A DNA stretch of 64,000 nt, from assembly GCA_977006965.1 (NCBI GenBank), contig OZ345369.1, positions 62,001-126,000 on the forward strand, given 5' to 3'. Source of the stretch: Phymatolithon calcareum (taxonomy: Eukaryota > Rhodophyta > Florideophyceae > Hapalidiales). The position numbers were made by a program, and so were the translations under genes. Positions 38,405 through 47,428 of this stretch are shown in pieces. The notes beneath the pieces are model-generated. The model did no database searches. It was given only the letters and a program-made list of their open reading frames with translations, and was not told the DNA's origin. Every line of letters starts with the position of its first letter. The first letter of the stretch is position 1.

Positions 38405-40930
38405 TCAAATATCAAAGTACTTCAGCTTCAAATGCTTGTGCTCCCATTCCATAGCTTCGGATATTCCTGCATGATCTTCAACATTGTCGTTGACCAGCCA
38501 ATTCGCAAACTCTGTCGCACTTCTAATCCTCTGTCTCCGCTCTATCTGTACAATCTCCAGCAGCGATTCTCGCGTTGCCGTATTTCGATAGCAAAGCATC
38601 ACAAACTTGGTGCACGCCTCGAAGGGACATGCTAATGCTCTCCCAAATTCACTAGGCCAGTGAATATTCCGCCCATTCACCCCTTCAATAAAGCATCGAC
38701 GGCAGCGTGTCTTTCCTGTCCCTTGAACAGATGGTAGTACTTTGCAGTCCTTAACACGATGCTCTGGCTGCAAACACCGCACGCATACCAACTTGATTTG
38801 ACGGCACGATGCCAAATTACACTTCTGCACATTCCCGCGCACGAGCGCCGCATATTCTTTCGGATTAAACATATAGTCTCTAGAGGTGCAAGCGTCGAAG
38901 AGGCACGCCGCACAATACTTTGACAGTTCCTTACCCCACTTCCTCATTCGAATAGTCTGCTCCTCCGACTCACGCTGTGCCAGTGCTCGCTTCTTATGGG
39001 CACGCTCCAGCTCAGTCTCCGACGGACGCTTGCTTCCACAGACGGTCACAGATCTGCATCCCAGCGCTCGTTCTCTTGATTCGCCCGCTCTTTGCCTGCA
39101 CACGTCGCAACCCTCAGTCCCGTTCCCCCGCTCCATGCATGTAGGGTACTGTTCCAATCCTTCCATTGTTTCCTCGATGCCAACTCGCCTGCACCGTGAC
39201 TTGTTTCTGGCCCACTCTTCAAAGTTTCCTGCTCCTTTAATTGGCTCTGTCACGTTCCCTGCTGACGCTCGAGTTAAATGACCACCATGGAACAGAACGG
39301 TAACATATGCCGCCTTCCCATCTCGACCTCCACGACCGCACGCTTGCCACAACTCGATCAATGATCTCGAACCTCCCGCAATAATAACGCTGCGGACGTC
39401 AGGCGCATCTGTACCAGTAGAGAATCCATCCGTCGCCACTATAACAGTAAGCTTGTCCGGCTTGGCTAGCTTCCACATCGATTGTGATTCATTCCGATGC
39501 TCCGTCTTCATCTTTCTGTGGTACATCAGCACATTTACGTGCTTATACTTTTGCCTCTTCAACGTTTCCACAACGAGATGCACGTCCGCTATCGTTAGGC
39601 ACACAATCAAACACTTGGCTCCGAATTCCTTGCGCTTCTCTATCAATGCCGCTCGTCGAGCTCTTGCAGACGCAAGGCGGACTTGAATCACAATTCCCTT
39701 CTTCAGCGTGTCCATCTTGCTCCCTTCGAGATCCAGAAAATTAATTACAAGATTCGGTCGACAAGGGTCACCTCGGATAGCTTCCAGACCATCTCGTTCG
39801 ACTCCACAAATACGTGCAATGCGCACAAGCATCGTCTCTGGTGCAGTCGCCGTTAGCAGTACCCGCTGTCCTTTCAATCCCACCGCTCCCACCGTCTGCA
39901 ATCGCACCATGCACTCCCGGTATTCACGTGAAAGCAGAGGTATGTGCGCCTCGTCAATGACAATACGGTTCAAATTGCCTGCTTGACTCAAACGATTCAA
40001 AACTCCACTCAACTCCGATAGTCCAATCTCCTCCGGCGCAACGAGAAGTACATTTCCAAGTCCATGCACTTCGTCCGCATACGACTCCGAACAATGCGCT
40101 GTAATACCGGCACGCTCCAAGCGTTCCTTCGTTTCCTGCCGAAGCGCTCTAAGAGGACATACCCACACCGTTACCCCGTGCTCGTACACAATCGGTCCCA
40201 TCACAACTGCCGTCTTCCCGCATCCAGTCGACAGGACAACGGCAACATCACTCCGATTCTCAGCAATCGCCTCCATGGCCTTTCGCTGCTCGTCCGACTG
40301 AAATTCGGCTTGTGGATCCCTCGTCACCTTTCGAAGTGCTTGAAGAGCTTCGAATCCATGCCTTCGTCCGGATGAAATCCCTGTCGGCTCCATGCTCACG
40401 CCATATTGCACAGTTTCTGACGGCTCTTCCTCGAAATCAAGTCGACGACACACACTTTGAGGGGTAATGCTCTGAGACCCGAGTCGCTGGAGAACAAGGC
40501 TCGCTATAGACTCCGACATACTCCTCATCACTGCCGGGCTCATGCGTTCATTTCCACTTGCGATCGTCTGACACCCGGACTGGCCATTCGACACCTCCGG
40601 CCCTTCAATCGGTACGCCGAACTGTCCATTGCACACCTCCGCAGTTCCATCCTCCATATTCCGCAGTCCAAGGTCTTGGTGCCACTCGTACGATGCCTGG
40701 CGAGACAAGTCCATCTTTTCCTCAGTAGCTCCAGCGGACAGCTCTCCTAGCCGGCCCGTCTGCGCGTAGCTTAATTGCGCCGTACGCATCGAATGTGCGG
40801 CTTGCAATATGCTTGCTTCGAATGTCCCGTCCAAAGTCTCGTCGTCTTCAAACTCATCCTCACCGGTCCCCATCCGGTAGCATCGCCCCATCGCTGACTT
40901 TGGCCCTCCTTCGCATAACCTCTTTGCCAA
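38405..40930 (-). CDS. RecQ-like SF2 helicase with the C-terminal end of a tyrosine-recombinase domain
   Basis: The 841-residue open frame is the 3' part of a three-frame gene. Helicase motifs are complete: Walker A STGCGKT (234-240), DEAH box (326-329), LLTATAP (358-364), motif V VATDGFSTGTD (498-508) and motif VI QACGRGGRDG (529-538). Cysteines 580, 598, 608 and 611 form a RecQ-type zinc site. Cysteine-rich segments follow at about 673-770. This part should unwind DNA using ATP in the nucleus. Residues 44-56 (AAHSMRTAQLSYA) resemble the last box of tyrosine recombinases (His, then Tyr 55). The layout matches large fungal telomere-linked helicase proteins. The frame opens after a TGA near 40955 without a natural start (40930 is TTG), so it continues from the upstream frame by a one-base shift. 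It ends with TGA. Confidence 0.88.
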   Translation of the reverse strand: MAKRLCEGGPKSAMGRCYRMGTGEDEFEDDETLDGTFEASILQAAHSMRTAQLSYAQTGRLGELSAGATEEKMDLSRQASYEWHQDLGLRNMEDGTAEVCNGQFGVPIEGPEVSNGQSGCQTIASGNERMSPAVMRSMSESIASLVLQRLGSQSITPQSVCRRLDFEEEPSETVQYGVSMEPTGISSGRRHGFEALQALRKVTRDPQAEFQSDEQRKAMEAIAENRSDVAVVLSTGCGKTAVVMGPIVYEHGVTVWVCPLRALRQETKERLERAGITAHCSESYADEVHGLGNVLLVAPEEIGLSELSGVLNRLSQAGNLNRIVIDEAHIPLLSREYRECMVRLQTVGAVGLKGQRVLLTATAPETMLVRIARICGVERDGLEAIRGDPCRPNLVINFLDLEGSKMDTLKKGIVIQVRLASARARRAALIEKRKEFGAKCLIVCLTIADVHLVVETLKRQKYKHVNVLMYHRKMKTEHRNESQSMWKLAKPDKLTVIVATDGFSTGTDAPDVRSVIIAGGSRSLIELWQACGRGGRDGKAAYVTVLFHGGHLTRASAGNVTEPIKGAGNFEEWARNKSRCRRVGIEETMEGLEQYPTCMERGNGTEGCDVCRQRAGESRERALGCRSVTVCGSKRPSETELERAHKKRALAQRESEEQTIRMRKWGKELSKYCAACLFDACTSRDYMFNPKEYAALVRGNVQKCNLASCRQIKLVCVRCLQPEHRVKDCKVLPSVQGTGKTRCRRCFIEGVNGRNIHWPSEFGRALACPFEACTKFVMLCYRNTATRESLLEIVQIERRQRIRSATEFANWLVNDNVEDHAGISEAMEWEHKHLKLKYFDI

Positions 40931-42663
40931 TGCCGGTACAAAGAGAATGTGAATTCAATTTCGTATTGAGCAAACACACGCCCTATCTCGCGGGCCACGT
41001 CCTCAGCCTCCATCGTCCCTAGACAAACACTGTCTCGAACCAGTGATCGCTTCCGGAGCAGCTGCTCCCCTTCCAAACCGACCGGTACGGGTACTAACTC
41101 GTCTTCTATTCCCGCATGTGCAACGATAACTGGATGCACCAACAAGAAAAACGCTTTAAATAGAAACGAAGTCTCCTTGTCCAGGTGCCGCGAAATGAAG
41201 CTCATTGCACCTCGAAGTATTGCTCGCATCTTGTGAAACGTCGGAATAATCATGATTTCGTGCACAACAAAAAAGAATGCGCGCTTCTTACTGTGTGAAT
41301 TGCGCAGCGACATGCTCCCAAGCTCGGTTCCGCGGCTTGGCGCTCCACCGGACAAATGAACAGTGCACAGAAAGAGTGGCGCGAGGTCTTTCGCAGCCTG
41401 GCACCATGCCTCGAGGTCACAATCCGCTATATCTGCCACAACATTCAACTGCATCCATGTAGTGCATTGCCCGACAATTGCTGCATTTCGCACGTCTGCT
41501 AGAGCCCAGTACCCCGGCGTCGTTTTCTCCACATCATCCACCATCCTGTCACATGATACTCGAAAATCATTAGGAAGCGCCTTCGATTTCAGCAAAACCT
41601 CAAAGATCTTCTTCCGTAGATCTGCCTGCATACTAAGGACAGCGGCTCCAAGCTTGACTCCACTTAGCTCAATTCCCCGAACCATTCCACAGTGTTCGTG
41701 ACTGGGACACTTCCTGTACCTGTTCTCAACAACCTCTTCCGCTCGCACGGTGGCGCATATCGACCGCAAGTCAACAAAAACGGATATTCCGGCCTTGGCC
41801 TCCGGTCCCAGCACCCTTTCCGCAGTCTCTTCCACCTCGGCTGTCATCGCTTCTTCCGAGTACTTTCGAATCTCTAGCGGAGCACAGCATGACCCTGCAT
41901 AGAGAATTGCCGAAATTATCGGAGACATTTGGTTTCCTTGCTTAAAAAACAGCTTGTCCACACTGTCTCCAGCAACACAGAGACATACAGCAACGGCAGA
42001 CGCGAAAAGTCTAGTGCTTCCACGACCAATACTGCTCTCCTGAAAGAGCACTGCATAGAGTAAGCGATGCACCTTCTCTTGTACAGCTTCACGGTCCGCG
42101 TCAGGCCCGCATGCACATATCAGCTGCTCCGCTGCCATGCATTGCTCCACTGACATGGTGATCTTAGGGTACTTGACTCGATCAAGGTACACACGGCACG
42201 CCACGAGGAGAATTATGTGTGCATTTCTCGCATACTTCTCCACGGTGCTGTTTCCACCCCTGTCGTTCGGGAGAAATCGAAATCTATTTTTCTTATCCAG
42301 AGTACCACTTGTTCCAATGGTCAACAATGTCGACCGAAACCTGTCGATTTCTTCAAAAAGCTCTCGAGCTTCGACAAACAGGCCTTCCAGAGAGTCTGAC
42401 AGATGATTTGCAACGGACAAAAGGCGTGCATCATCGCTTGTGGTGGGAAAGCGGACAAGTGACCAAGCATCTTCCATTTCAAGACCTTGACTATCCAGGC
42501 GTTCTTGACATTGCGCAAGGCTCACAAAACTGCTTTTTTCGCGATCGCTAGCAGCACGAATATGAGACCCCGGAACTTGTCCAGGATCATAGGTAGCAAC
42601 GGCATGCATCAGTCTCTCAGGGAACACTATGGAATCCTCATTCTCTTCGGTCGTCGACACCAA
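40771..42663 (-). CDS. Middle part of the helicase gene: tyrosine-recombinase-like domain
   Basis: This is a 630-codon open frame with no natural start (42663 is TTG); it overlaps both neighbouring frames. Residues 420-580 carry the diagnostic signs. APSRGTEL has Arg444 where tyrosine recombinases have catalytic Arg I. Lys478 lies in TFHKM at the expected beta-hairpin distance. SLYRHWQ has Arg577 and His578, like box II. The final His and Tyr lie in the next frame (38405-40930). In the fungal telomere-linked helicase family these elements sit in one polypeptide in this order. Whether the enzyme is active is unknown, since the first His of box II appears to be Ser574. About 25 residues past box II the frame loses family resemblance, so the true gene leaves this frame before its TAA at 40771. 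Confidence 0.75.
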   Translation of the reverse strand: MVSTTEENEDSIVFPERLMHAVATYDPGQVPGSHIRAASDREKSSFVSLAQCQERLDSQGLEMEDAWSLVRFPTTSDDARLLSVANHLSDSLEGLFVEARELFEEIDRFRSTLLTIGTSGTLDKKNRFRFLPNDRGGNSTVEKYARNAHIILLVACRVYLDRVKYPKITMSVEQCMAAEQLICACGPDADREAVQEKVHRLLYAVLFQESSIGRGSTRLFASAVAVCLCVAGDSVDKLFFKQGNQMSPIISAILYAGSCCAPLEIRKYSEEAMTAEVEETAERVLGPEAKAGISVFVDLRSICATVRAEEVVENRYRKCPSHEHCGMVRGIELSGVKLGAAVLSMQADLRKKIFEVLLKSKALPNDFRVSCDRMVDDVEKTTPGYWALADVRNAAIVGQCTTWMQLNVVADIADCDLEAWCQAAKDLAPLFLCTVHLSGGAPSRGTELGSMSLRNSHSKKRAFFFVVHEIMIIPTFHKMRAILRGAMSFISRHLDKETSFLFKAFFLLVHPVIVAHAGIEDELVPVPVGLEGEQLLRKRSLVRDSVCLGTMEAEDVAREIGRVFAQYEIEFTFSLYRHWQRGYAKEGQSQRWGDATGWGPVRMSLKTTRLWTGHSKQAYCKPHIRCVRRN

Positions 42664-43144
42664 AAAATAGTTTCTTCGACGCCTTCTTACGCGATAACGA
42701 CTGACAGCGTACGGGCTCTAGACTTCTGCTAGTCATTCTTGAAATCGATGTATTGTGATCTTCCTTGCCGTGTAAACGAATTGTTTTAACAGATATAACG
42801 AGGAAGTCACATAGCGGACACTTAAAAGCCAATACGACAGGTAAACCTTCTATACGTGGAAGTTCTCCGTGACTTGTACCGCCTTGCCGGTATGCTAGAC
42901 GGAGCGGGTGCGACATTTTGAAATCAGCCGAGCAGTTTAGTGCACAATGCCACAGATGGAGCGATTCTGCAGATGAGAGGCCATGCCCGCTTCGCTTCAG
43001 ATGCTGCAAGAATGATTTCTTGTTGCATGGGATCTCAATCCCGCAAGTCTCCGGTCTCGAACAAATGAACGATGCCGTTGCCACACATGGTCGAATATGG
43101 TTCTGAGCCAACGTTGACAAATCAGATTCACGCAGGTGGGCCAT
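42638..43144 (-). CDS. N-terminal zinc-finger part of the helicase gene
   Basis: The 168-residue frame starts at ATG 43144; an upstream TTG at 43210 is less likely. Two zinc-binding patterns are visible: C28-x5-C34-x13-H48-x5-H54 (in CGIEIPCNKKSFLQHLKRSGH) and a classical C109-x2-C112-x12-H125-x4-H130. This pair resembles the OrsD-like (DUF3505) N terminus of fungal helicase proteins. The segment PVRCQSL...KKLFFGV near the end also fits that family. Reading then shifts by one base at a run of six T (about 42671-42676) into the next frame. Five T would join the frames directly. A GTAAGA donor-like site about 20 bases upstream allows a short intron instead. Confidence 0.65.
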   Translation of the reverse strand: MAHLRESDLSTLAQNHIRPCVATASFICSRPETCGIEIPCNKKSFLQHLKRSGHGLSSAESLHLWHCALNCSADFKMSHPLRLAYRQGGTSHGELPRIEGLPVVLAFKCPLCDFLVISVKTIRLHGKEDHNTSISRMTSRSLEPVRCQSLSRKKASKKLFFGVDDRRE

Positions 43145-43210
43145 AACGCCACCCTCTATATGGAGGTTGGAAGAAGATTGACAGGATGGTGTGCGAGCGT
43201 TATCGGGCAA

Positions 43211-43468
43211 TCCTATCAGTTAGATAAGAGTGATCCCAACGAGCGCAATTCAACCAATACTTTAAACGTCAATCGTCTTCAATATCGACTATCTGTGCCA
43301 CAACAAATCAAATCCGTAACGGATTCTTTTGCGACTCTTCTCGCACATAATTACACAATAAAGATGGTCCAATGTCATTGGTCAAACAGATGCGAGCCCA
43401 TGCTATTCTCGATGGCCGTTCAAAAATCATTTTGACATACATTCCTTATTTTGGGCTAGGCTGTCAAT
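43211..43468. other. Upstream region of the helicase gene
   Basis: No convincing gene. It lies between the helicase start and the first foldback element and should contain the helicase promoter, but I see no clear box. Confidence 0.4.
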
Positions 43469-43690
43469 TCAAATTTAGAATCCTATTTTATATATATTTT
43501 TCGCCACACTCCACGGTTTTCTGCGCACCAACTTCCCGTCTGCGCAGACTTACGCGCTTCATACAATTCGAATGGACTCATTGAGGTGAAGAGAATGGTA
43601 CTAAGCGCGAAACTCTGCGCAAACGGGAAGTTGGTGCGCGGAAAACCGTGGAATCCCGTCAAAAATAAATAAAAATTAGTATCTTACGAC
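43469..43690. mobile_element. Foldback MITE, copy A
   Basis: A long inverted repeat is centred near 43581: CCACGGTTTTCTGCGCACCA (43511) pairs with the complement of TGGTGCGCGGAAAACCGTGG (ends 43650), with AACTTCCCG and CGCGCTT also matched in both arms. Outer ends AATTTAGAATCCTATTTTA and AAAAATTAGTATC are weaker. No coding capacity. Ends are approximate. Confidence 0.65.
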
Positions 43691-43706
43691 TGCTATGCTA
43701 TCATAA

Positions 43707-43922
43707 ATTTAGATTCCTATTTTCTAATAATATTTGGGCGACATTTCCCGGGTTCTGGCACACCATGTTCCCGTTCTCGCACACTTGCGCGCTTGGTACC
43801 GTTTGAAAGCTCTCATCAAGATGCGTCTAATGGTACCAAGCGCGTACGTCTGCGTGAACGGGAACGTGTGCACCAAATTCGCGCGACAGGAGAAAAAATA
43901 TGTGAAAAATAGAATTGAGATC
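43707..43922. mobile_element. Foldback MITE, copy B
   Basis: The arms read GGCACACCATGTTCCCGTTC (43757) and its complement near 43853-43873, plus GCGCGCTTGGTACC against GGTACCAAGCGCG. The outer sequence AAATTTAGATTCCTATTTT matches the left end of copy A, so the two elements are related and lie head to tail. Arms are more diverged than those of copy A. Confidence 0.6.
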
Positions 43923-43971
43923 TGAGGGGACTGTGTAAGCAAGCAATTTATTTATGAGGCAAAAATCCGAG

Positions 43972-44163
43972 GTGGCCGGTATGGCGACGCAAAAGATTAC
44001 TCAAATATAGCTTTGGCCGGTATGGCACTGATTTACTCATGCGAATCCAGGCTCTATTCGCATACATGCTCATATGGCCTGGAAACCCATAAAATCTCAG
44101 CGCCATTCCGGCCACTTTTCATGTAATACAATTACGTTTTGGCACGTGCGCCATACCGGCCAC
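43972..44163. mobile_element. MITE with nested inverted repeats (GTGGCCGGTATGGCG)
   Basis: The outer ends are GTGGCCGGTATGGCG (43972) and CGCCATACCGGCCAC (ends 44163), a perfect 15-bp inverted repeat. A second pair lies inside, GGCCGGTATGGC (about 44014) and GCCATTCCGGCC (about 44102). It is 192 bp long and non-coding. GGCCGGTATG also occurs once alone near 52655. Confidence 0.65.
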
Positions 44164-44531
44164 CCGGGAAACTATATAGGGACAATCTTTCATCATACTA
44201 CATGGCACACAGATGTGGTTCAACAGACTACTGTAGACTGGAACCTATTTTGCAGTGCCTAATATGACCTTTGAGCTCTTATGGCATGCTGGCACGCAAC
44301 ATCTCAGTACTTATTTACTCTCGCACGTCGGTAATAGCTTTCTGTACCCACAAATGGCGTCCTGTCAAAGCCTGTTCTTCGTTTCCACTTAGGTGCCTTG
44401 TTCTTCAGCCCTGACGAAATAAGGTGCTTCATTGCTTCTCTCGTTGGGTTGGAGGAAGTTCAGGAGCATTTGGACATGACTAGAAAGAGGAAAACTTCGT
44501 ACGCCGGAGAAGAAGGAGAGAATCTCCGAAC
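44164..44531 (+). other. Region upstream of the 44.5-kb gene, with possible exons
   Basis: Two short frames look weakly protein-like. One runs from ATG 44264 to a TAG at 44393. The other runs 44398-44580 (DEIRCFIASLVGLEEVQEHLDMTRKRK) after CCACTTAG. They could be 5' exons or frame-shifted beginnings of the gene at 44532, but I cannot connect them with confidence. Confidence 0.3.
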
Positions 44532-45137
44532 ATGTTTTCATACAAAGCCATTAGGAAACAGGTTTGCAGGAATGGAGTGAATGTTCTAATCTCTGGTGAG
44601 AACGTTGGCTTTCGCTTACTACATGTCCGCTACACAGGAATAACCGCCCTCTCTGGGAGCACGTGGTGGGTACTCAAGCTTCAACCCGATGGTACGCCGG
44701 AAAAGCAAGAAATACTTACAGCCGGTGAGGACGTGAGCACGTTCTTTGGTTCTGCAGTTTTTCAATTGTGCCTTCACCACAAAGGAGTAACACTGGATGT
44801 CGACACTGCTTATCGCTGGGGTTTGAAAGACTCTCTGTCTGTTGAACATCATTGTGCTGGAGAGTCTGAAGATGAAACTCAGAACACAATCGACTTTGCG
44901 AAAATCTTCTACAATCCTTTGCGCGCAGATGACCTTGACGCTGCCCTCCCAGGTGGCCTCAAGTACTCCGATGTTGTCCCAGGTTGTTTCTATGGCGCGA
45001 AACTTGGCGCCCGATCTGCGTGGCATCTGATTCTTCTGTACACTACCGACATTACGAGTGTACCTCGTCAATACACTGATGAGATGGAATTTCCGGTGGA
45101 AGTCATTGGAGCCGACGTCGACGCCATTAAGCTCTGA
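44532..45137 (+). CDS. Unrecognised protein, first part of a gene interrupted by an in-frame TGA
   Basis: The 201-codon frame begins at ATG 44532 (MFSYKAIRKQV) and ends at TGA 45135-45137. Reading continues in the same frame into the peptidase-like part that follows, so this is probably the N-terminal half of one protein of about 395 residues. I see no known domain here. Stretches such as GSTWWVLKLQPDG and GARSAWHLILLYTTD suggest a globular beta-rich fold, and DALHDYCF follows after the stop. CGA (Arg) to TGA would explain the stop by one transition. Confidence 0.55.
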   Translation: MFSYKAIRKQVCRNGVNVLISGENVGFRLLHVRYTGITALSGSTWWVLKLQPDGTPEKQEILTAGEDVSTFFGSAVFQLCLHHKGVTLDVDTAYRWGLKDSLSVEHHCAGESEDETQNTIDFAKIFYNPLRADDLDAALPGGLKYSDVVPGCFYGAKLGARSAWHLILLYTTDITSVPRQYTDEMEFPVEVIGADVDAIKL

Positions 45138-45719
45138 TTAACTGAGAGATCTACAAAGAAGATTGACGCCCTTCATGATTACTGCTTCAGTAGTCCTGGG
45201 AAAGTTTTCGTTATCGAGGGGCCAGGCTGGAGGCCTGTGTTGACACGTGCTCAATTGTACCACATACGAGCTGTGCACAATTTCTCGATAACAACGAAAC
45301 ATCAATGTACGCTCAGAGCAATTTCGAATGCAATGTTTTCTTTTGGAGATGAAAATCTCGCGAGGAAAGTGGCAACGCAGAGCAATATTCCTCCTTTCCG
45401 GGGAATGAAAGACTTGTCGAGATGGGTCGAGCACGATTTTAAGCCATATTGCCTCCGAAAAATCTCATACATGACAAGTCCTGACCCAGTCGAGTGGATC
45501 ACGGAGTATGGAGTAGAATTCCTATTTGCTCACCTCATTTGTTCTCGGCGCGCTAATCACCTTGTCTGTGTCGATAGCGAGAAGATGATCATCTACGACA
45601 ATATGGAGAAACATGCTCCGCGACTTAGCCGGCGTGCATTGCAATGCTGTGTTGGAGACGGGTTAGTGATCGAGAAGGCTGTGGTGTGGAGAATGGAGAA
45701 GATAGCATGTACTGATTAA
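45138..45719 (+). CDS. Papain-like (Josephin-type) cysteine peptidase-like part, in frame after a TGA
   Basis: This frame of 193 codons follows the TGA at 45135 directly and ends in TAA. Counting from 45138, Gln56-Cys57 in HQCTLRAISNAMF, His141 in NHLVCVDSEK and Asp154 in IIYDN are placed like the oxyanion Gln, Cys, His and Asp of papain-fold enzymes. The Q-C-x3-A-x2-N pattern recalls Josephin/OTU-type deubiquitinating peptidases. The assignment rests on motif spacing only. There is no good start after the TGA (45237 is GTG), which argues that both halves are one interrupted gene. Confidence 0.5.
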   Translation, partial: LTERSTKKIDALHDYCFSSPGKVFVIEGPGWRPVLTRAQLYHIRAVHNFSITTKHQCTLRAISNAMFSFGDENLARKVATQSNIPPFRGMKDLSRWVEHDFKPYCLRKISYMTSPDPVEWITEYGVEFLFAHLICSRRANHLVCVDSEKMIIYDNMEKHAPRLSRRALQCCVGDGLVIEKAVVWRMEKIACTD

Positions 45720-46221
45720 CTTGGCGAGATTATAAGTGGCCGCAAATTGGAACACAATGAGAAAGAGCAATAAAAGACTTTCAACACCTTTGGAAGAACT
45801 TTGTGCACATGAATTAAATGTAACGTAAACATAGAGCACAATTATGCCCTTAATAGAACTTGAGATCATTTCATCAATAGCAGGTATTATAATCTTTTTG
45901 GAACATGTATACACTGCTCGTCTTACTAAATAACTTGGTTTTGAGTCAAATCTCGCTTACAGCAGCTTACGTCCACAACTAGGAACGGAATATTTTTAAG
46001 AGGAGCCTAAATTCTGATCAATAGATTGACGGACCTCTACGGGTATACCACATAAATCGGCTCAGTCCGGACGAGAGACGTGGAGCCAGCGGAACAGGAG
46101 CAGAAACAGTGCATGCGCCGAGAACGTTTTTTTAAAGTAATTTACGTTCGAAGAGAAGAATATTGACATTAACGCAAACATAATTCGTTGTTTAATGACC
46201 ATAGAGACACGTTCTTCGTAT
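45720..46221. other. Intergenic region
   Basis: AT-rich. No convincing gene or RNA. Confidence 0.4.
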
Positions 46222-46845
46222 AGGCGACCTTATCCGACCCGAGCTTTTTAGGTGCCGTGCTGGCACCGTGGGCATATGGCCCAGGACGGTCACGACCAGA
46301 GGTCCTTTAGCACATGTTACTCATAGAGAACAGAATCCTTCGTCGCCTATCTCTGCCGCTCTCCGCCGCCGTGCTCCGATTTATCAGTTTCTCACCTCAG
46401 GGGCCTCTGTCTTGAATCAACCCTGGTCACCGTTGCGGTCTGATTTATTTAAACCGCCTCTCAATCGCCGTCCTGTGGCACCACTGAGAGACCCCGGTCG
46501 CTGCCCTGCGTCCATCCATTGCCACTGTTCTCCGTCTCTTGTCTCCGCCGCTCTTCTAACGACTCGCATCCACGTTCCGTCACAGCTGCTGTGGCCTTCA
46601 TCCTGATGCCCTCCGTGAATTTCTTGTCTGGGCATTTTATGCCTTTACGACGACTCGGCGTTTTCCTCGCTGACGGTAATTATGCTGTGAGTGGGACAGT
46701 CGGGCCTTTCGTCAAGGGCATTCTTATGGCTTACATATTGGGACGTATCATTCAGTCGGAAGGACCTCTGGTCTGGACCGGCCAGAGCCATAGGCCGGCG
46801 ACGCAGGCACGGCACCGTAAAAAATCGGATCGTATAAGGTCGCCT
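46222..46845. mobile_element. Non-autonomous element with about 90-bp terminal inverted repeats
   Basis: The left end AGGCGACCTTATCCGACCCG matches the complement of the right end, AGGCGACCTTATACGATCCG. Similarity continues through GGTGCCGTGC and GACCAGAGGTCCTT for about 90 bp on each side. The interior of about 440 bp has open frames but none looks like a protein. Long TIRs without a transposase suggest a Mutator-like MITE. I could not define a target duplication. Confidence 0.65.
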
Positions 46846-47428
46846 GCTTTTTACACTCCAATGTTATGTGGAATGACATGCCACGTATATATATTTTTGT
46901 ATTGAAGCAGAGCTCTTACCACGGTGACTCTTATTGAGCATTCTCTGAAAGCTACGTACCGTTACTCATGGACGCTCACCTCCCGGAGCTCCGTTCGTGC
47001 ATATCAAAGATAGTAACAAGATATCTCTGGTTCTTGACTTTGATCACCAATCTGATCGTTATTCTGACCTTTTCGTGTCTCACTTCCAAATATTAGGTTT
47101 CTATTTTTGTCGCATGTCGGAGAGTTGAACTATTGTAACAACGCCAGGGTGTAAATCATCATCTTTTCCTGACACATCGAGTCGTAGAGAGCTCAATGTG
47201 ATAATGAATCTCGCACGCCAATCCACTACCACCTCAGGTAGCAAAAATGTAAAGTCTGAATTCCGTCAAATCAAACAGAAGACGACAATGAATATTTGAT
47301 ATTGCACTATTAAGTGAAATTCAAGCTCATTCCCTATTCTCATCCGGACAGAAAAATTGCATATATGTTCATAATGTGTGGCATGATGATAATCCGAAGC
47401 AGAACGGGGATGACCAACAAGTCCCGAC
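46846..47428. other. Intergenic region
   Basis: AT-rich. I see no gene. It includes the upstream region of the gene at 47429. Confidence 0.4.

Noticed and set aside
38432-42732. Many + strand open frames opposite the helicase gene
   Set aside because: They are antisense shadows of the strongly supported - strand gene.
46268-46905. Open frames of 112 and 128 codons within the long-TIR element
   Set aside because: They run into the inverted repeats, lie in different frames and have no motif.
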